From positions 186,001 through 250,000 of the forward strand of contig NZ_JAALCJ010000006.1 in assembly GCF_011078175.1 (NCBI RefSeq): a DNA stretch of 64,000 nt, given 5' to 3'. Below, one piece after another: positions 1 to 9,827 of this stretch. Each line of letters starts with the position of its first letter. Within the stretch, counting starts at the first letter, position 1. The notes beneath the pieces are model-generated. The model made no database searches. It was not told the origin of the DNA and saw only the letters and a program-made list of their open reading frames with translations. Origin of the DNA: Enterobacter cloacae. Lineage in GTDB: Bacteria > Pseudomonadota > Gammaproteobacteria > Enterobacterales > Enterobacteriaceae. The translations under genes were made by a program, and so were the position numbers.

Positions 1-515
1 GCGCAAGCGCGGGCAGTAAACCAGAGCAAGATTTTGCGGCGCTGGGGGTGGAACTGAAGACGATCCCCATCGACAGCCAGGGGCGGCCGCTGGAAACCAC
101 CTTTGTCTGCGTTGCGCCGCTCACGGGTAACAGCGGAGTGACCTGGGAAACCAGTTACGTCAGGCATAAGCTGAAGCGAGTGTTGTGGGTACCCGTTGAG
201 GGCGACAGGCAGATCCCGCTGGCAGCGCGTCGCGTTGGCGCCCCGCTGCTCTGGAGCCCGAATGAAGAAGAAGAGAGACAGCTCTCTCAGGACTGGGAAG
301 AGTTAATGGATATGATTGTGCTGGGACAGGTTGAGCGGATCACCGCCAGGCATGGCGAAGTGCTGCAACTTCGTCCCAAAGCCGCCAACAGCAAAGCGCT
401 CACTGAAGCAGTAGGCGCGCACGGGGAACCGATCCTGACGCTGCCGCGCGGTTTCTATCTCAAAAAGAATTTCACCGGGGCGCTGCTGGCACGCCACTTC
501 CTGTTGAAAACATAG
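1..515 (+). CDS. mutH: DNA mismatch repair endonuclease MutH (5' truncated by window edge)
   Basis: MutH nicks the unmethylated strand at hemimethylated GATC sites when activated by MutL, giving strand discrimination in mismatch repair. The open frame starts at base 3, and 170 codons up to the TAA at 513-515 match the C-terminal three quarters of E. coli MutH (229 aa) almost residue for residue. The catalytic D-x(6)-E-x-K set is visible: Asp at 30-32, Glu at 51-53, Lys at 57-59. About 59 N-terminal residues lie outside the window. A GTG at 48 is internal, not the start. ygdR follows on the same strand. Confidence 0.97.
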   Translation, partial: ASAGSKPEQDFAALGVELKTIPIDSQGRPLETTFVCVAPLTGNSGVTWETSYVRHKLKRVLWVPVEGDRQIPLAARRVGAPLLWSPNEEEERQLSQDWEELMDMIVLGQVERITARHGEVLQLRPKAANSKALTEAVGAHGEPILTLPRGFYLKKNFTGALLARHFLLKT

Positions 516-643
516 TTTTTTACCAATTTTGAGCTGCCGCTAACATAATCTCCTCCTTTTTAAGATTTCCCCCCTTTCACCTGTCGTAATATCAGGTTAT
601 TACTACACTATGATTTGATACGAGCCAGGTGAGGATGAGAACG

Positions 644-862
644 ATGAAAAAATGGGCAGTAATTATCTCAGCAGTCGGTTTAGCGTTTGCGGTATCGGGT
701 TGTAGCAGCGACTATGTCATGTCAACGAAAGATGGTCGTATGATCCTGACCGATGGCAAACCCGAAGTCGACGACGATACCGGTCTGGTGAGTTACCGCG
801 ATCGCGAAGGCAATCAAATGCAGATTAATCGCGACGAAGTCTCCCAGATCATCGAGCGTTAA
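644..862 (+). CDS. ygdR: YgdI/YgdR family small lipoprotein
   Basis: Small predicted outer-membrane or periplasmic lipoprotein of 72 residues, nearly identical to E. coli YgdR; its function is unknown. A short charged start (MKKWAV), a hydrophobic stretch and the lipobox VSGC are followed by a DUF903-type SH3-like domain. The ATG at 644 is preferred over the in-frame GTG at 629 because GAGG at 631-634 gives normal spacing and the family starts with MKKW. In E. coli a membrane protein gene, ygdQ, separates mutH from ygdR; here only about 128 bases separate them and ygdQ is absent. A hairpin terminator follows. Confidence 0.93.
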   Translation: MKKWAVIISAVGLAFAVSGCSSDYVMSTKDGRMILTDGKPEVDDDTGLVSYRDREGNQMQINRDEVSQIIER

Positions 863-868
863 ACAGAT

Positions 869-895
869 AAAGGTCAGTAGCTTGCTGGCCTTTTT
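869..895 (+). terminator. Intrinsic terminator after ygdR
   Basis: An 8-bp stem (AAGGTCAG pairing with CTGGCCTT, one G-T pair) is followed by five T residues just past the ygdR stop codon. Confidence 0.75.
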
Positions 896-994
896 GATTT
901 TTTCCTTCCCCTTTTGTCTTCCCTCTGCCATGTTTATATTCCTTTGTCGGGAGGTTCCTGACGCGGTCTGTATGTCTAAAAAAGGAAAGCGGCT

Positions 995-2035
995 ATGCAT
1001 TATCACCGTATCCCCCACAGCGCTCTGGAGATCAGCCAACTGGGGTTGGGCACTATGACATTTGGTGAACAAAACAGCGAAGCCGATGCCCATGCACAAC
1101 TCGATTACGCCGTCAGTCAGGGCATCAACCTGATTGACGTGGCGGAGATGTACCCTGTTCCTCCACGCCCGGAAACACAAGGTCTTACCGAAACGTATGT
1201 CGGCAACTGGCTGGCGAAACGCGGCAATCGCGAAAAGCTGGTTATCGCCTCCAAGGTTAGCGGCCCCTCCCGTAATAACGATGCCGGGATCCGCCCTAAC
1301 CAGATCCTCGATCGAAAGAATATCCGTGCCGCGCTGGATGCCAGCCTCAAGCGCCTGCAAACCGACTATCTCGATCTTTATCAGGTGCACTGGCCGCAGC
1401 GTCAGACGAACTGCTTCGGTAAGCTTGGCTACACCTGGAACGAGAGTGCTCCGGCCGTTAGCCTGCTGGAAACGCTGGAAGCGCTTACGGAGTGCCAGCG
1501 CGCGGGTAAGATCCGCTACATCGGCGTCTCCAACGAGACGGCGTTTGGCGTGATGCGCTATCTGCATCTGGCCGATAAACACGACCTGCCGCGCATCGTG
1601 ACCATTCAGAACCCGTACAGCCTGCTTAACCGCAGTTATGAAGTGGGTCTGGCGGAAGTGACGCAGTACGAAGAGGTGGAGCTGCTCGCCTACTCTTGCC
1701 TGGGCTTCGGTACTCTGACGGGCAAATACCTGAACGGCGCGAAACCGGCTGGCGCGCGTAACACGCTTTTCAGCCGCTTCACCCGCTATAGCGGTGAGCA
1801 GACGCAAAAAGCCGTTGCGGCCTATGTGGATATCGCGAAGCGTCACGGACTCGATCCGGCGCAAATGGCGCTGGCCTTCGTGCGTCGCCAGCCATTTGTG
1901 GCAAGTACCCTGCTCGGCGCAACGACGATGGATCAGTTGAAAACGAATATTGAGAGTTTCCATCTGAACCTGAGTGAAGAAGTATTAGCGGAGATTGAAG
2001 CGGTGCATCAGGTTTATACCTACCCGGCACCGTAA
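995..2035 (+). CDS. tas: Aldo/keto reductase Tas
   Basis: NADP(H)-dependent aldo-keto reductase of 346 residues, full length compared with E. coli Tas. Tas was named for suppressing a tyrosine auxotrophy under starvation when overproduced; its natural substrate is not settled. The TIM-barrel AKR signatures are present: GLGTMTFG near residue 17, a D-x-A-E-M-Y active-site segment near 48, QVHWP near 129, and a C-terminal cofactor-binding segment with STLLGATT. The start at 995 follows an AAAGGAAAG ribosome-binding region. The gene is convergent with lplT and the two share a strong hairpin terminator. Confidence 0.95.
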   Translation: MHYHRIPHSALEISQLGLGTMTFGEQNSEADAHAQLDYAVSQGINLIDVAEMYPVPPRPETQGLTETYVGNWLAKRGNREKLVIASKVSGPSRNNDAGIRPNQILDRKNIRAALDASLKRLQTDYLDLYQVHWPQRQTNCFGKLGYTWNESAPAVSLLETLEALTECQRAGKIRYIGVSNETAFGVMRYLHLADKHDLPRIVTIQNPYSLLNRSYEVGLAEVTQYEEVELLAYSCLGFGTLTGKYLNGAKPAGARNTLFSRFTRYSGEQTQKAVAAYVDIAKRHGLDPAQMALAFVRRQPFVASTLLGATTMDQLKTNIESFHLNLSEEVLAEIEAVHQVYTYPAP

Positions 2036-2041
2036 AAAAGC

Positions 2042-2068
2042 AAAACGGCAACGCACGTTGCCGTTTTT
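2042..2068. terminator. Bidirectional terminator between tas and lplT
   Basis: A near-perfect 12-bp inverted repeat, AAAACGGCAACG and its complement, separated by 2 nt. A-rich and T-rich flanks suit termination of both converging genes. Confidence 0.85.
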
Positions 2069-2077
2069 AGAGTTTTC

Positions 2078-2119
2078 ACCCTCTCTCTTTGGGAGGGGGC
2101 CGGGGTGAGGGCATCAGGC
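2078..2119. repeat. Dispersed enterobacterial palindrome (CCCTCTC...GGGAGGG...GGGGTGAGGG type)
   Basis: An imperfect palindrome with CCCTCTC-type and GGGAGGG arms followed by GGGGTGAGGGCATCAG. It matches a short interspersed repeat common between enterobacterial genes. A degenerate relative lies near 56063-56100, after ygfZ. Confidence 0.5.
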
Positions 2120-2127
2120 CGCACAAT

Positions 2128-3321
2128 TCAACGACGACGCTGCCAGACCCACAGCCCGGTAATCGCCAGCGCAAACAGCGCGCCGAATCCCACACCGATT
2201 GCCACAACCGGCGCACCTGCTTTTACCGCCAGCGAGTAAATCCCCAGCATCAGTAACATCGCCATGTTTTCGCCAAGGTTTTGCACCGCAATGGCGTTGC
2301 CCGCCCCAACGGTCTGCTTGCCGTGCTCCTGCAACAGCGCGTTAAGCGGCACCACAAAGAAACCGCCTAACATGCCGATCAGTAACAGCAGGGCATAGGC
2401 AGGCAATATGCCATGTTGCAGGGAGAAGAACAGAACGCCGACGCCGATCAGGATCCCCGCAGGCATACAGCGTGCGACGGTTTCAAGCGTCACCAGTTTT
2501 GCCGCGGCCCCTGCCCCGACAACAATCCCAACGGCAACCATGGCATTAAGATAAGTCGGTGTAGCGTTGTCAGTTATACCCAGCGCCACCGGCACCCACA
2601 GCACCAGCAGGAAACGCAGCGTAACGCCGGCCCCCCAGAACATGCTGGTGCCCATCAGCGAGAAGCGGGTTTCACCGTGACGCCACAGTACGCGGCAGGC
2701 ATTGAAGAAGCTGCCGGTCATGGGCCCGACACGCCAGGATTGCCCTGGACGCGCCACGGCCAGTTTGGGTATAAACAGGTTGGCGATCACCGCGCCACCG
2801 TACATCAGGGCGCAGATGCCAAGCGCGGCGAGCACATGCCAGTCTGCCAGTACGCCTCCCGCCACCGAGCCCAGCAGAATAGCCGCAATGGTGGAGGACT
2901 CCATCAGGCCGTTGGCCTTGACCAGCTTATCGCCAGTAGTCAGTTCCCCCAGAATGCCGTACTTCGCCGGGGAGTAGGCAGCCGCGCCAATGCCTACCAG
3001 CGTGTAGCCGACAAACGGGTTGATACCCAGGCAGATACTTGCCGCCCCCAGAAGCTTAAGGCTGTTGGCAAACATCATGACCCGGCCTTTTGGGAAGCTG
3101 TCGGCCACCTGCCCGACAAATGGCGCAAATACAATGTAAGCACCCACAAACACCATCTGTAGGATCGGCTGACTCCAGTCAGGATAAAACTCAGCCTTAA
3201 GCAACGCCAGCGTGGCAAACAGCAACGCGTTATCGCCGAACGCGGAAAGAAACTGGGCGGCAATGACCGCCATCATGCCTTTCGACCAGATTGAAGTGTT
3301 AGTGTGCACTGACTCACGCAT
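2128..3321 (-). CDS. lplT: Lysophospholipid transporter LplT
   Basis: Inner-membrane MFS flippase that moves lysophospholipids to the inner leaflet, where Aas re-acylates them. The protein has 397 residues, about twelve hydrophobic segments, and matches E. coli LplT throughout (for example [14 protein letters not shown] near the N-terminus). The start MRESVHTN at 3321 is chosen by family alignment over an in-frame ATG seven codons upstream. It overlaps the end of aas by 8 bp, so translational coupling in an aas-lplT operon is likely. This is the usual pair for phosphatidylethanolamine repair. Confidence 0.96.
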   Translation of the reverse strand: MRESVHTNTSIWSKGMMAVIAAQFLSAFGDNALLFATLALLKAEFYPDWSQPILQMVFVGAYIVFAPFVGQVADSFPKGRVMMFANSLKLLGAASICLGINPFVGYTLVGIGAAAYSPAKYGILGELTTGDKLVKANGLMESSTIAAILLGSVAGGVLADWHVLAALGICALMYGGAVIANLFIPKLAVARPGQSWRVGPMTGSFFNACRVLWRHGETRFSLMGTSMFWGAGVTLRFLLVLWVPVALGITDNATPTYLNAMVAVGIVVGAGAAAKLVTLETVARCMPAGILIGVGVLFFSLQHGILPAYALLLLIGMLGGFFVVPLNALLQEHGKQTVGAGNAIAVQNLGENMAMLLMLGIYSLAVKAGAPVVAIGVGFGALFALAITGLWVWQRRR

Positions 3322-5473
3322 TTTGCTGTTCCGCCTCTTCAACCATGCCCTTCAGGGCCACGAAATCGGGTTTACCGCTGCCCAGCACCGGTAACTGTTT
3401 GAGGTAACGAATATCGCGGGGGACCGCCAGCTCGGGAATACCGTGTTCGCGTGCATACCTGAGCAGCGCATCACGCTTCAGTTCACCGTCGGTGGTAAAG
3501 AGCACCAGCGCCTCGCCTTTACTGGCATCACTCTTCACCACGGTTGCATGCATTTTCTCCGCCGAGACTGCGGTCGCCAGCGTCTCGACCATTTCGAGAG
3601 AGACCATTTCCCCGGCGATCTTGGCGAAGCGTTTTGCACGTCCCTGGATCTGCACGAAGCCCTGATCGTCGAAGCGCACGATATCACCCGTGTCGTACCA
3701 GCCCGTTTCAACCTCGCCATTGACGTTCTCGGCCGTCGGCGCCTCAAGTACGCCCGGGTTTTCAACACGCAGATAGCCGTTCATGACGTTCGGCCCTTTC
3801 AGCTGAAGTCGTCCGCCATCTTCAATGCCCGGCACCGCCAACAGACGCGCATCCAGCCCTGGCAGAATGCGGCCAACCGTTCCCGGTTTTGCCGCCATCG
3901 GAACGTTGATGGAGACCACCGGGGCGCACTCCGTCACGCCATAGCCTTCGAGAATGCGCAGGCCAAACTTGTCCTGCCAGATCTGGCGCGTGCTTTCCTG
4001 TAGTTTTTCCGCCCCCGCCACCACGTAGCGTACGCGGAAGAAATCATACGGGTTGGCGAAGCGCGCGTAGTTACCGAGGAAGGTGGACGTCCCGAACAGT
4101 ACGGTACAGTTACGGTCATAAACCAGTTCCGGCACAATGCGGTAGTGCAGCGGGCTTGGATAGAGGAACACTTCGGCACCGGTCAGCAGCGGCGTAAAGA
4201 GACCCACAGTCAGACCAAATGAGTGGAACAGCGGCAGCGCCGACATAAAGCGATCGTTGGCGGTAAAATCGGCGATAGTTTTAATCTGCTCAACGTTCGC
4301 CAGAATGCTTTTGTGGCTGTGAACCACACCTTTCGGGTTGCCTTCAGAGCCAGAGGTAAAGAGGATAATGGCATCATCCTCCGGCTGCTGCTTAACCTGC
4401 GCCAGACGCGGCATCAGCAGGTGCGCGAAAATCCACAGCTTGTCTGCGGCCGTAACGTCTGCTTTCAGATCTTCCAGGAACACCCAGCGCACCTGGGTCA
4501 GCTGTTCCGGCAGATGCCACAGCTTGCCTTTTTCCAGGAACTGACGGGAGGTAAAGACGGTGTTGATTTGTGCTGCGGTAATGGCGCTGGAGAGCCCTTT
4601 CACGCCCGCCGTGTAGTTCATCATCGCCGGAATGCGGCCCCGGGAGACGGCACCAAAGATCACCGCCGCGCTAATCCCCGCGTTCGGCAGCATCAGGCCA
4701 ATCTTTTCGCCCTGTTTGCTGTACTTCTCCAGGATGCGCCCGACAAACAGCGTTTTGGTTAACAGCTTACGGTAGGTATCCGGCGTAAAGTTGATGTCTT
4801 CGATGCAGTTTTTCTTCGCACCGTAGCGATACTGGGCCGACAGCAACGATTCATACAGCGTTTCGCGCGGGCGAACGGCCATCCGCGCTTCCATCATAAT
4901 CTGGTGCAGCATTTCTCCGGCGATCTTACGGCGGTCACGCGCGCGCGGCGCCTCGGGCATCGGCAGCGACGTCGGCGGTAGAATATGCAGCGTGATTTTC
5001 GGGAACAGGCGCTGCTTCACCAGTCCTTTCAGGCGGCTGAAAAAGGTCAGCTCAGCCCCGTCGATGCGTAGCGGCACGACGGTGGCCTGAGACTTCGCCG
5101 CGACAAAACCGGCTCCGTCATAAATTTTCATGAGGGAGCCCGTCACTGAAATCCGCCCTTCCGGGAAGATAACCACCGGACGCCCCTGCTCAACCAGACG
5201 CACCAGATGTTTAATCATCATCGGTTTGGTTGGGTCGAGCGGCACAAAATCAATCAGCGGCTTCAGCCAGCGCATGTACCATTTTTCACTGATGGAGCTG
5301 TACACCGCGAAGACGGGCCGCACAGGCAAAAACAGCGCCAGCAATACGCCATCAATAAAAGAGACGTGATTCGGTGTGATAAGAACGCGCTCGCCATAGA
5401 GTGCCTGCGTATTGCCAGTGACGCGGATGCGAAACAGGACACGAAACAGTGTGCGGAAGAACCCAAAAAGCAT
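3314..5473 (-). CDS. aas: Bifunctional 2-acylglycerophosphoethanolamine acyltransferase / acyl-ACP synthetase
   Basis: Aas activates fatty acids onto bound acyl carrier protein and transfers them to lysophosphatidylethanolamine in the inner membrane. At 719 residues it equals E. coli Aas. The N-terminal PlsC-type acyltransferase carries the H-x(4)-D motif (NHVSFID, about residues 36-42) and FPEGR. The C-terminal AMP-binding domain carries the P-loop-like [10 protein letters not shown] and the GYGVTE segment. The open frame continues 54 codons upstream, but the family start MLFGFF at 5473 is the match. It is transcribed with lplT. Confidence 0.96.
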   Translation of the reverse strand: MLFGFFRTLFRVLFRIRVTGNTQALYGERVLITPNHVSFIDGVLLALFLPVRPVFAVYSSISEKWYMRWLKPLIDFVPLDPTKPMMIKHLVRLVEQGRPVVIFPEGRISVTGSLMKIYDGAGFVAAKSQATVVPLRIDGAELTFFSRLKGLVKQRLFPKITLHILPPTSLPMPEAPRARDRRKIAGEMLHQIMMEARMAVRPRETLYESLLSAQYRYGAKKNCIEDINFTPDTYRKLLTKTLFVGRILEKYSKQGEKIGLMLPNAGISAAVIFGAVSRGRIPAMMNYTAGVKGLSSAITAAQINTVFTSRQFLEKGKLWHLPEQLTQVRWVFLEDLKADVTAADKLWIFAHLLMPRLAQVKQQPEDDAIILFTSGSEGNPKGVVHSHKSILANVEQIKTIADFTANDRFMSALPLFHSFGLTVGLFTPLLTGAEVFLYPSPLHYRIVPELVYDRNCTVLFGTSTFLGNYARFANPYDFFRVRYVVAGAEKLQESTRQIWQDKFGLRILEGYGVTECAPVVSINVPMAAKPGTVGRILPGLDARLLAVPGIEDGGRLQLKGPNVMNGYLRVENPGVLEAPTAENVNGEVETGWYDTGDIVRFDDQGFVQIQGRAKRFAKIAGEMVSLEMVETLATAVSAEKMHATVVKSDASKGEALVLFTTDGELKRDALLRYAREHGIPELAVPRDIRYLKQLPVLGSGKPDFVALKGMVEEAEQQNA

Positions 5474-5562
5474 TTCAACTCCCTTTGCCAGCCAGTGTGA
5501 AAGGTATAAATGGTGGCAGATTACACGAGAAGTAGTGAGGGAGCGATAGCAAAAACAGAGGC

Positions 5563-5649
5563 AAAAAAAAACCTGCGCATCCGCGCAGGTTGGTGCAAGA
5601 GATAAGTACGAAAACGTACCAGGAATTCTCACCAATCAATACCTCTGGG
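5563..5649 (-). ncRNA. omrA: Small regulatory RNA OmrA
   Basis: An Hfq-dependent trans-acting sRNA of about 87 nt that represses outer-membrane protein and regulator mRNAs (for example cirA, fecA, ompT, ompR and csgD in E. coli) and is activated by OmpR. On the minus strand it starts with the conserved seed CCCAGAGGTATTGATTGGTG and ends with the hairpin AACCTGCGC...GCGCAGGTT and a run of T. It lies between aas and galR as in E. coli, in tandem with OmrB. Confidence 0.93.
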
Positions 5650-5765
5650 ATCTTGATTGTGGCCTCCGGCACCGGGCTTCGCCAGCGGGAAAACGCAAGG
5701 GAATGAGCCGAAGTGCAACCAGGTGTGAATATTCTCTGTTACTGTTACAGGTTGAACTTACAGGC

Positions 5766-5847
5766 AAAAAAAAACCTGCGTAAAACGCAGGTTGGTGTAA
5801 ATCGTGTTAATCAACCGAAGTTGATTCCACCTATCAATACCTCTGGG
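5766..5847 (-). ncRNA. omrB: Small regulatory RNA OmrB
   Basis: The second copy of the OmrA/B pair, 82 nt. It shares the 5' seed CCCAGAGGTATTGAT and the 3' terminator hairpin (CCTGCGT...ACGCAGG plus T-run) with OmrA, while the middle differs, as in E. coli. The seed and terminator are conserved and the central 35 or so nt diverge, which fits shared plus private targets. Confidence 0.92.
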
Positions 5848-6057
5848 ATCTCGACTCTAGCAATTCATGACGTATCGCTGCTAACGGACAATCGCAACAG
5901 CCTGAGGCAAAGTGTAACTAAAGGTTCGGATTGACATTATTCAGACATGACTGGCCGTGTAACGATTACACCGCGAGGGATGTTCTGCATCACGTTTGCA
6001 GAGGACGCTCACCCGCTCCCCTTGAATGCACGCCACTTTTCCGCAACACTAGTTAGT

Positions 6058-6073
6058 GTGTAAACGCTTACCC
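6058..6073. promoter_or_regulatory. GalR-type operator upstream of galR
   Basis: GTGTAAACGCTTACCC fits the GalR/GalS operator consensus (GTGnAAnCGnTTnCAC) except at the last positions. It sits 17 bp before the galR start codon, which is consistent with autoregulation. Confidence 0.75.
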
Positions 6074-6090
6074 CTAAAAGAAGGTATTGA

Positions 6091-7107
6091 ATGGCGACAA
6101 TTAAGGATGTGGCTCGTCTGGCGGGTGTTTCCGTCGCGACCGTCTCCCGCGTAATCAACAACTCCCCTAAAGCCAGTGATGCATCGCGCCAGGCCGTGCA
6201 GGACGCCATGGAAAACCTCAATTATCACCCAAACGCCAACGCGCGTGCCCTTGCCCAGCAGTCGACAGAAACCATCGGGCTGGTGGTCGGGGATGTATCC
6301 GATCCGTTTTTCGGCGCGATGGTCAAAGCCGTAGAACAAGTCTCTTATCACACCGGTAATTTCCTGCTAATTGGTAATGGCTACCACAATGAACAGAAAG
6401 AGCGCCAGGCCATTGAGCAACTGATTCGTCATCGCTGTGCGGCGCTGGTGGTCCATGCCAAAATGATCCCCGATGCCGAGCTTATCCATCTGATGAAACA
6501 GATGCCGGGGATGGTGATTATCAACCGTATTATTCCCGGCTTTGAAACCCGCTGCGTGGCGCTCGACAACCGTTACGGCGCATGGCTCGCAACCCGTCAT
6601 CTCATCCAGCAGGGTCATACCCGAATTGGTTATCTGTGCTCCAACCACCCGATTTCCGATGCGGAAGATCGCCTTCAGGGCTATTACGACGCGCTGCGTG
6701 AAGCCGGTCTGCCGTGCAACGATCGTCTTGTGGCGTACGGTGAACCAGATGAGAGTGGCGGCGAGCAGGCGATGACGGAGCTGCTGGGGCGCGGACGAAA
6801 TTTCACCGCCGTGGCCAGCTATAACGACTCCATGGCCGCAGGCGCAATGGGCGTGTTAAATGATAATGGAATTGACGTTCCAGCCGAAATTTCGCTTATT
6901 GGCTTTGATGATGTGCTGGTGTCGCGCTACGTGCGCCCTCGCCTGACCACCGTGCGCTACCCGATTGTGACCATGGCAACGCAGGCGGCAGAACTGGCCT
7001 TAGCGCTGGCGGAGCATCGCCCACCACCGGAAATTACTCACCTGTTCAGCCCAACCTTAGTGCGCCGTCACTCGGTAGTATCGCCCGCAGAAACCGCAAG
7101 CGAATAG
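6091..7107 (+). CDS. galR: Galactose operon repressor GalR
   Basis: LacI-family repressor of galactose uptake and metabolism genes, released by galactose. It has 338 residues (E. coli 343). The N-terminal helix-turn-helix is seen at residues 2-25 (TIKDVARLAGVSVATVSRV), followed by a hinge helix (NARALAQQ) and a periplasmic-binding-like effector domain. An AAAAGAAGG ribosome-binding region precedes the ATG. The 3' end overlaps the convergent GNAT gene by 40 bp. In E. coli galR is followed directly by lysA; here five genes intervene. Confidence 0.95.
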   Translation: MATIKDVARLAGVSVATVSRVINNSPKASDASRQAVQDAMENLNYHPNANARALAQQSTETIGLVVGDVSDPFFGAMVKAVEQVSYHTGNFLLIGNGYHNEQKERQAIEQLIRHRCAALVVHAKMIPDAELIHLMKQMPGMVIINRIIPGFETRCVALDNRYGAWLATRHLIQQGHTRIGYLCSNHPISDAEDRLQGYYDALREAGLPCNDRLVAYGEPDESGGEQAMTELLGRGRNFTAVASYNDSMAAGAMGVLNDNGIDVPAEISLIGFDDVLVSRYVRPRLTTVRYPIVTMATQAAELALALAEHRPPPEITHLFSPTLVRRHSVVSPAETASE

Positions 7108-7544
7108 CGATAGAGATGGACGGTTTTATCCGGGTATTCCAGCGCGTCGCCGATGTAGCCCCAGCCGTAACGTTCGTAGAAGTCGCGGCAGGCAGACCAG
7201 AGGTGAAGCTCGTGATATCCGGCACGTCGCGCATAACCGATAACATGATCCTGAAGCTTTCCCGCCAGCCCGTGTCCCCGGGCGGCTTCATCGACATACA
7301 GAGCAGCCAGCCATGGGTGGAGATCCTGCCGGGAGATTAAATCGCAACGCCACAACCCAACGGTGCCCAGCAGCTGGTCATTCTCAACGGCAATAAAGGT
7401 GAGCGGTAACTCATCCGGCGTCAGGCTGTGCTCGACAATACTCTGAAAAAAGGCACGCGGCACGCCTTCACCAAACGCGTTCCAGATCCAGTCGATCACC
7501 CGCTGTGTAAACTGCGGCGCAGCGTGAAGCGGCAGAATATTCAT
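7068..7544 (-). CDS. GNAT family N-acetyltransferase
   Basis: Predicted acetyl-CoA-dependent N-acetyltransferase of 158 residues; the substrate is unknown. The GNAT core is visible: a beta strand with AALYVDEAARGHGLAGKL, near residues 84-101, is motif A with the R/Q-x-x-G-x-G/A acetyl-CoA loop, and FYERYGWGYIGD is motif B. It overlaps the stop of the upstream GntR gene by 4 bp, so it is probably co-transcribed with it. Its tail runs antisense into the galR 3' end. Confidence 0.85.
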   Translation of the reverse strand: MNILPLHAAPQFTQRVIDWIWNAFGEGVPRAFFQSIVEHSLTPDELPLTFIAVENDQLLGTVGLWRCDLISRQDLHPWLAALYVDEAARGHGLAGKLQDHVIGYARRAGYHELHLWSACRDFYERYGWGYIGDALEYPDKTVHLYRYSLAVSAGDTTE

Positions 7545-8314
7545 ACCAGTTTCCCCTGGAACAGGGGGACCGACTCGAAGAGATAGCCGTCAAAATCCGG
7601 CGCGTCTTCGTCTGACAGCTCAAGCAGGCTCTTTTTGACGTTTTCAAGATGCTGGAACATCGCCTGCCATGCACCCATCACGTCGCGGCGGCGGAGCGCA
7701 GCGAGAATGGTTTGCCTGTCGCCGAGCCATTTCAGACGCCAGGCGCGGCTGGCGATGTGGCCGTTGAACTGCTGCCACAGCGGGCTGCTGTCCATATGAT
7801 GCCAGACGCTCTCAACGGTCGCCAGCAGCATCTGATTTTGTGTGGCCCCCGCCAGCACCAGATGGAACATTTTGTTGTTGTCCTGGCTGCGGTCGTCAGC
7901 GGCAATCGCCCGTTGCTCCTGCTCGATGATACGGCGCAGGTTATCGATATCTGCCCGTGTCGCCATTTTTGCGGCAAAGGCTGCAATGTTGCTTTCAAGC
8001 AGCTGACGCGCCTGGAGAATTTCAAAAGGGCCCACGTCACTGTTCAGAAACCGCTCTTCCTCGTTTTCATGCTCCTCCGGAATGCGCATCACGTAAACAC
8101 CCGAACCCTGGCGGATATCCACCGTCCCCTGTAGCTCAAGCATCAGCAGCGCCTCACGCACAATAGTGCGGCTCACGCCATACGTCTCAGCGATGTTGCG
8201 CTCCGGCGGCAGACGCGATCCCACGGGATAATGTCCCTGGATAATCTGCGCCCGTAAATCCTCGCCAATCTCCTGGTACTGTTTTTTTTCCGGCAGGATG
8301 ACAGCCTTATCCAC
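7541..8314 (-). CDS. FadR-subfamily GntR transcriptional regulator (UxuR/ExuR-like)
   Basis: Predicted DNA-binding regulator of 257 residues, the same length as UxuR and clearly related to UxuR/ExuR. The winged helix-turn-helix occupies about residues 10-75 (RLPPERNIAETYGVSRTIVREAL). The helical FCD effector domain shares GPFEILQARQLLESNIA with UxuR and ends in a typical DGYLFES segment. It lies downstream of, and on the same strand as, a phospho-beta-glucosidase and a PTS EIIC. UxuR/ExuR bind TTGGTATACCAA-like sites, and two similar palindromes lie upstream of the EIIC gene, so local regulation is inferred. The inducer is unknown. Confidence 0.85.
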   Translation of the reverse strand: MDKAVILPEKKQYQEIGEDLRAQIIQGHYPVGSRLPPERNIAETYGVSRTIVREALLMLELQGTVDIRQGSGVYVMRIPEEHENEEERFLNSDVGPFEILQARQLLESNIAAFAAKMATRADIDNLRRIIEQEQRAIAADDRSQDNNKMFHLVLAGATQNQMLLATVESVWHHMDSSPLWQQFNGHIASRAWRLKWLGDRQTILAALRRRDVMGAWQAMFQHLENVKKSLLELSDEDAPDFDGYLFESVPLFQGKLV

Positions 8315-8392
8315 GTTTTCACCTGTGTTTGTCAGTTAATGCGCGGGCCGGACGTCCTCCCGGCCAGTTTGTGCGCTATTTTACCAGAAGGC

Positions 8393-9820
8393 TTACTTCC
8401 ATTCATCGTCAACCCTGAGCGTCAGCACACGCTCATCGCGCAGCTGGCGGAACCAGAACGCTGATTTCTTTGCCCGCCGTGCGCGTTGATTTTCAAGGTC
8501 GATCTCAATCAACCCGTAGCGGTTTTTAAACGCGTTCATCGGGGAGACGTTGTCGGTGAAGGCCCACAGCATATAGCCGTGGCAGTTAGCCCCCGCCTCC
8601 CGCGCCAGCAGCGTGTAATAAAGATGTTCGCTGATAAACGCGATGCGGTACGCGTCATCGATAATGCCGTCGCGATTGCGAAACTGCGCTTCGTTCTCCA
8701 CGCCCATCCCGCTTTCCGCCACAAACCAGTCAATGTTGCGATAGTCGTTTTTAATCCGCATCGCCATGTCGTAAACAATGCGCGGAAAGATCTCCCAGCC
8801 GCGGGAGGTGTTCATCCGACGTCCTGGCAGCTCAAACGGCTCGTAGTAGTATGCCGGATGGAACGGCGTCTCCGGGTGCCATGCGCGGGATGGCGCTTTG
8901 ACCCGATGCGGGTAATAGAGGTTAATACCCAGTTCGTCGACGGTGTTGTCGGCAATCAGCGCCAGCTCGTCAGCCGTGTAGTCCCACTGCACCTGATGCT
9001 GCGCCAGCAGGGTAAAAAGCGCCTGCGGATAATGCCCATGCACCAGCGGGTCGAGAAAGACGCGGTTGTAGAACAGATCGTACATCTCTGCCGCCCGCAC
9101 GTCATGCGGCGCACGCGAGCGCGGATAGGTCACTTCCGGGTTCAGAATACAGCCCACCGAGCCGTCATACCCTTTCTCACGAAACAGTTTCACCACTTTC
9201 GCCGTCGCCAGCACCTTATGGTGGTTCCACTGCATCCAGGTGCTGGTGTTCTGCTCATAGGGCCAGCGCAGCGCGTCGAGATAGACGCGCGTCTGGACCA
9301 CAATCGGCTCGTTGAAGGTAAACCAGCGAGTCACTTTGCCGTGAAAACGCTCAAATACCTTTTCCGCATAGTGAACGAACAACTCGACAACGTGCTTCGA
9401 CGCCCAGCCGCCGTAGGTCTCCAGCAGCACGCCCGGCAATTCGTAGTGTTCCAGGCAGATCATCGGCTCAATGCCCTGACGGTGCATTTCATCGAACAGC
9501 GCGTCGTAATACGCGGCGTACTCTTCATCTACGGTGGCGTTTTCATAGTCGGTCAAAAAGCGCGACCAGTTGATCGAGGTGCGATAATGCGTCAGTCCCG
9601 CCTGCTTCATCAGCGCCACGTCTTCGCGGAAGCGATTGATAAAGTCGGTTGCCACCGCCGGGCCATAGCCGTTATGCCAGACGTGACGATCGTTCTTGTA
9701 CCAAAGATCTATCCACGAATCCTGCCCAGGCTTTTTGCCACTCCAGCCCTCGGTCTGCCAGGCCGATGCCGCCGCGCCCAGCATAAAATCCTGCGGTATG
9801 GCTATCTGTTTTGTGCTCAT
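8393..9820 (-). CDS. GH1 family 6-phospho-beta-glucosidase
   Basis: Cytoplasmic hydrolase of phosphorylated beta-glucosides delivered by a PTS, 475 residues. The GH1 acid/base motif is FTFNEP (Glu171). The nucleophile motif is AESGMG (Glu369), a variant of the usual T/S-E-N-G. The late segment VSPMNAFKNRYG resembles the S...K.RYG phosphate-binding loop of phospho-beta-glucosidases. Start at 9820 (MSTKQIAIP) with a GAGGAT ribosome-binding site located at the 3' end of the EIIC gene. It is one operon with the EIIC (7-bp gap). It is divergent from bglA, which is also in this window, so it is not a recent duplicate. Confidence 0.88.
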   Translation of the reverse strand: MSTKQIAIPQDFMLGAAASAWQTEGWSGKKPGQDSWIDLWYKNDRHVWHNGYGPAVATDFINRFREDVALMKQAGLTHYRTSINWSRFLTDYENATVDEEYAAYYDALFDEMHRQGIEPMICLEHYELPGVLLETYGGWASKHVVELFVHYAEKVFERFHGKVTRWFTFNEPIVVQTRVYLDALRWPYEQNTSTWMQWNHHKVLATAKVVKLFREKGYDGSVGCILNPEVTYPRSRAPHDVRAAEMYDLFYNRVFLDPLVHGHYPQALFTLLAQHQVQWDYTADELALIADNTVDELGINLYYPHRVKAPSRAWHPETPFHPAYYYEPFELPGRRMNTSRGWEIFPRIVYDMAMRIKNDYRNIDWFVAESGMGVENEAQFRNRDGIIDDAYRIAFISEHLYYTLLAREAGANCHGYMLWAFTDNVSPMNAFKNRYGLIEIDLENQRARRAKKSAFWFRQLRDERVLTLRVDDEWK

Positions 9821-9827
9821 CGTATCC

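Noticed and set aside
722..1963. 413-codon open frame on the minus strand across tas
   Set aside because: Antisense to tas, which has full-length family similarity. The frame has no recognisable domain and no ribosome-binding site.
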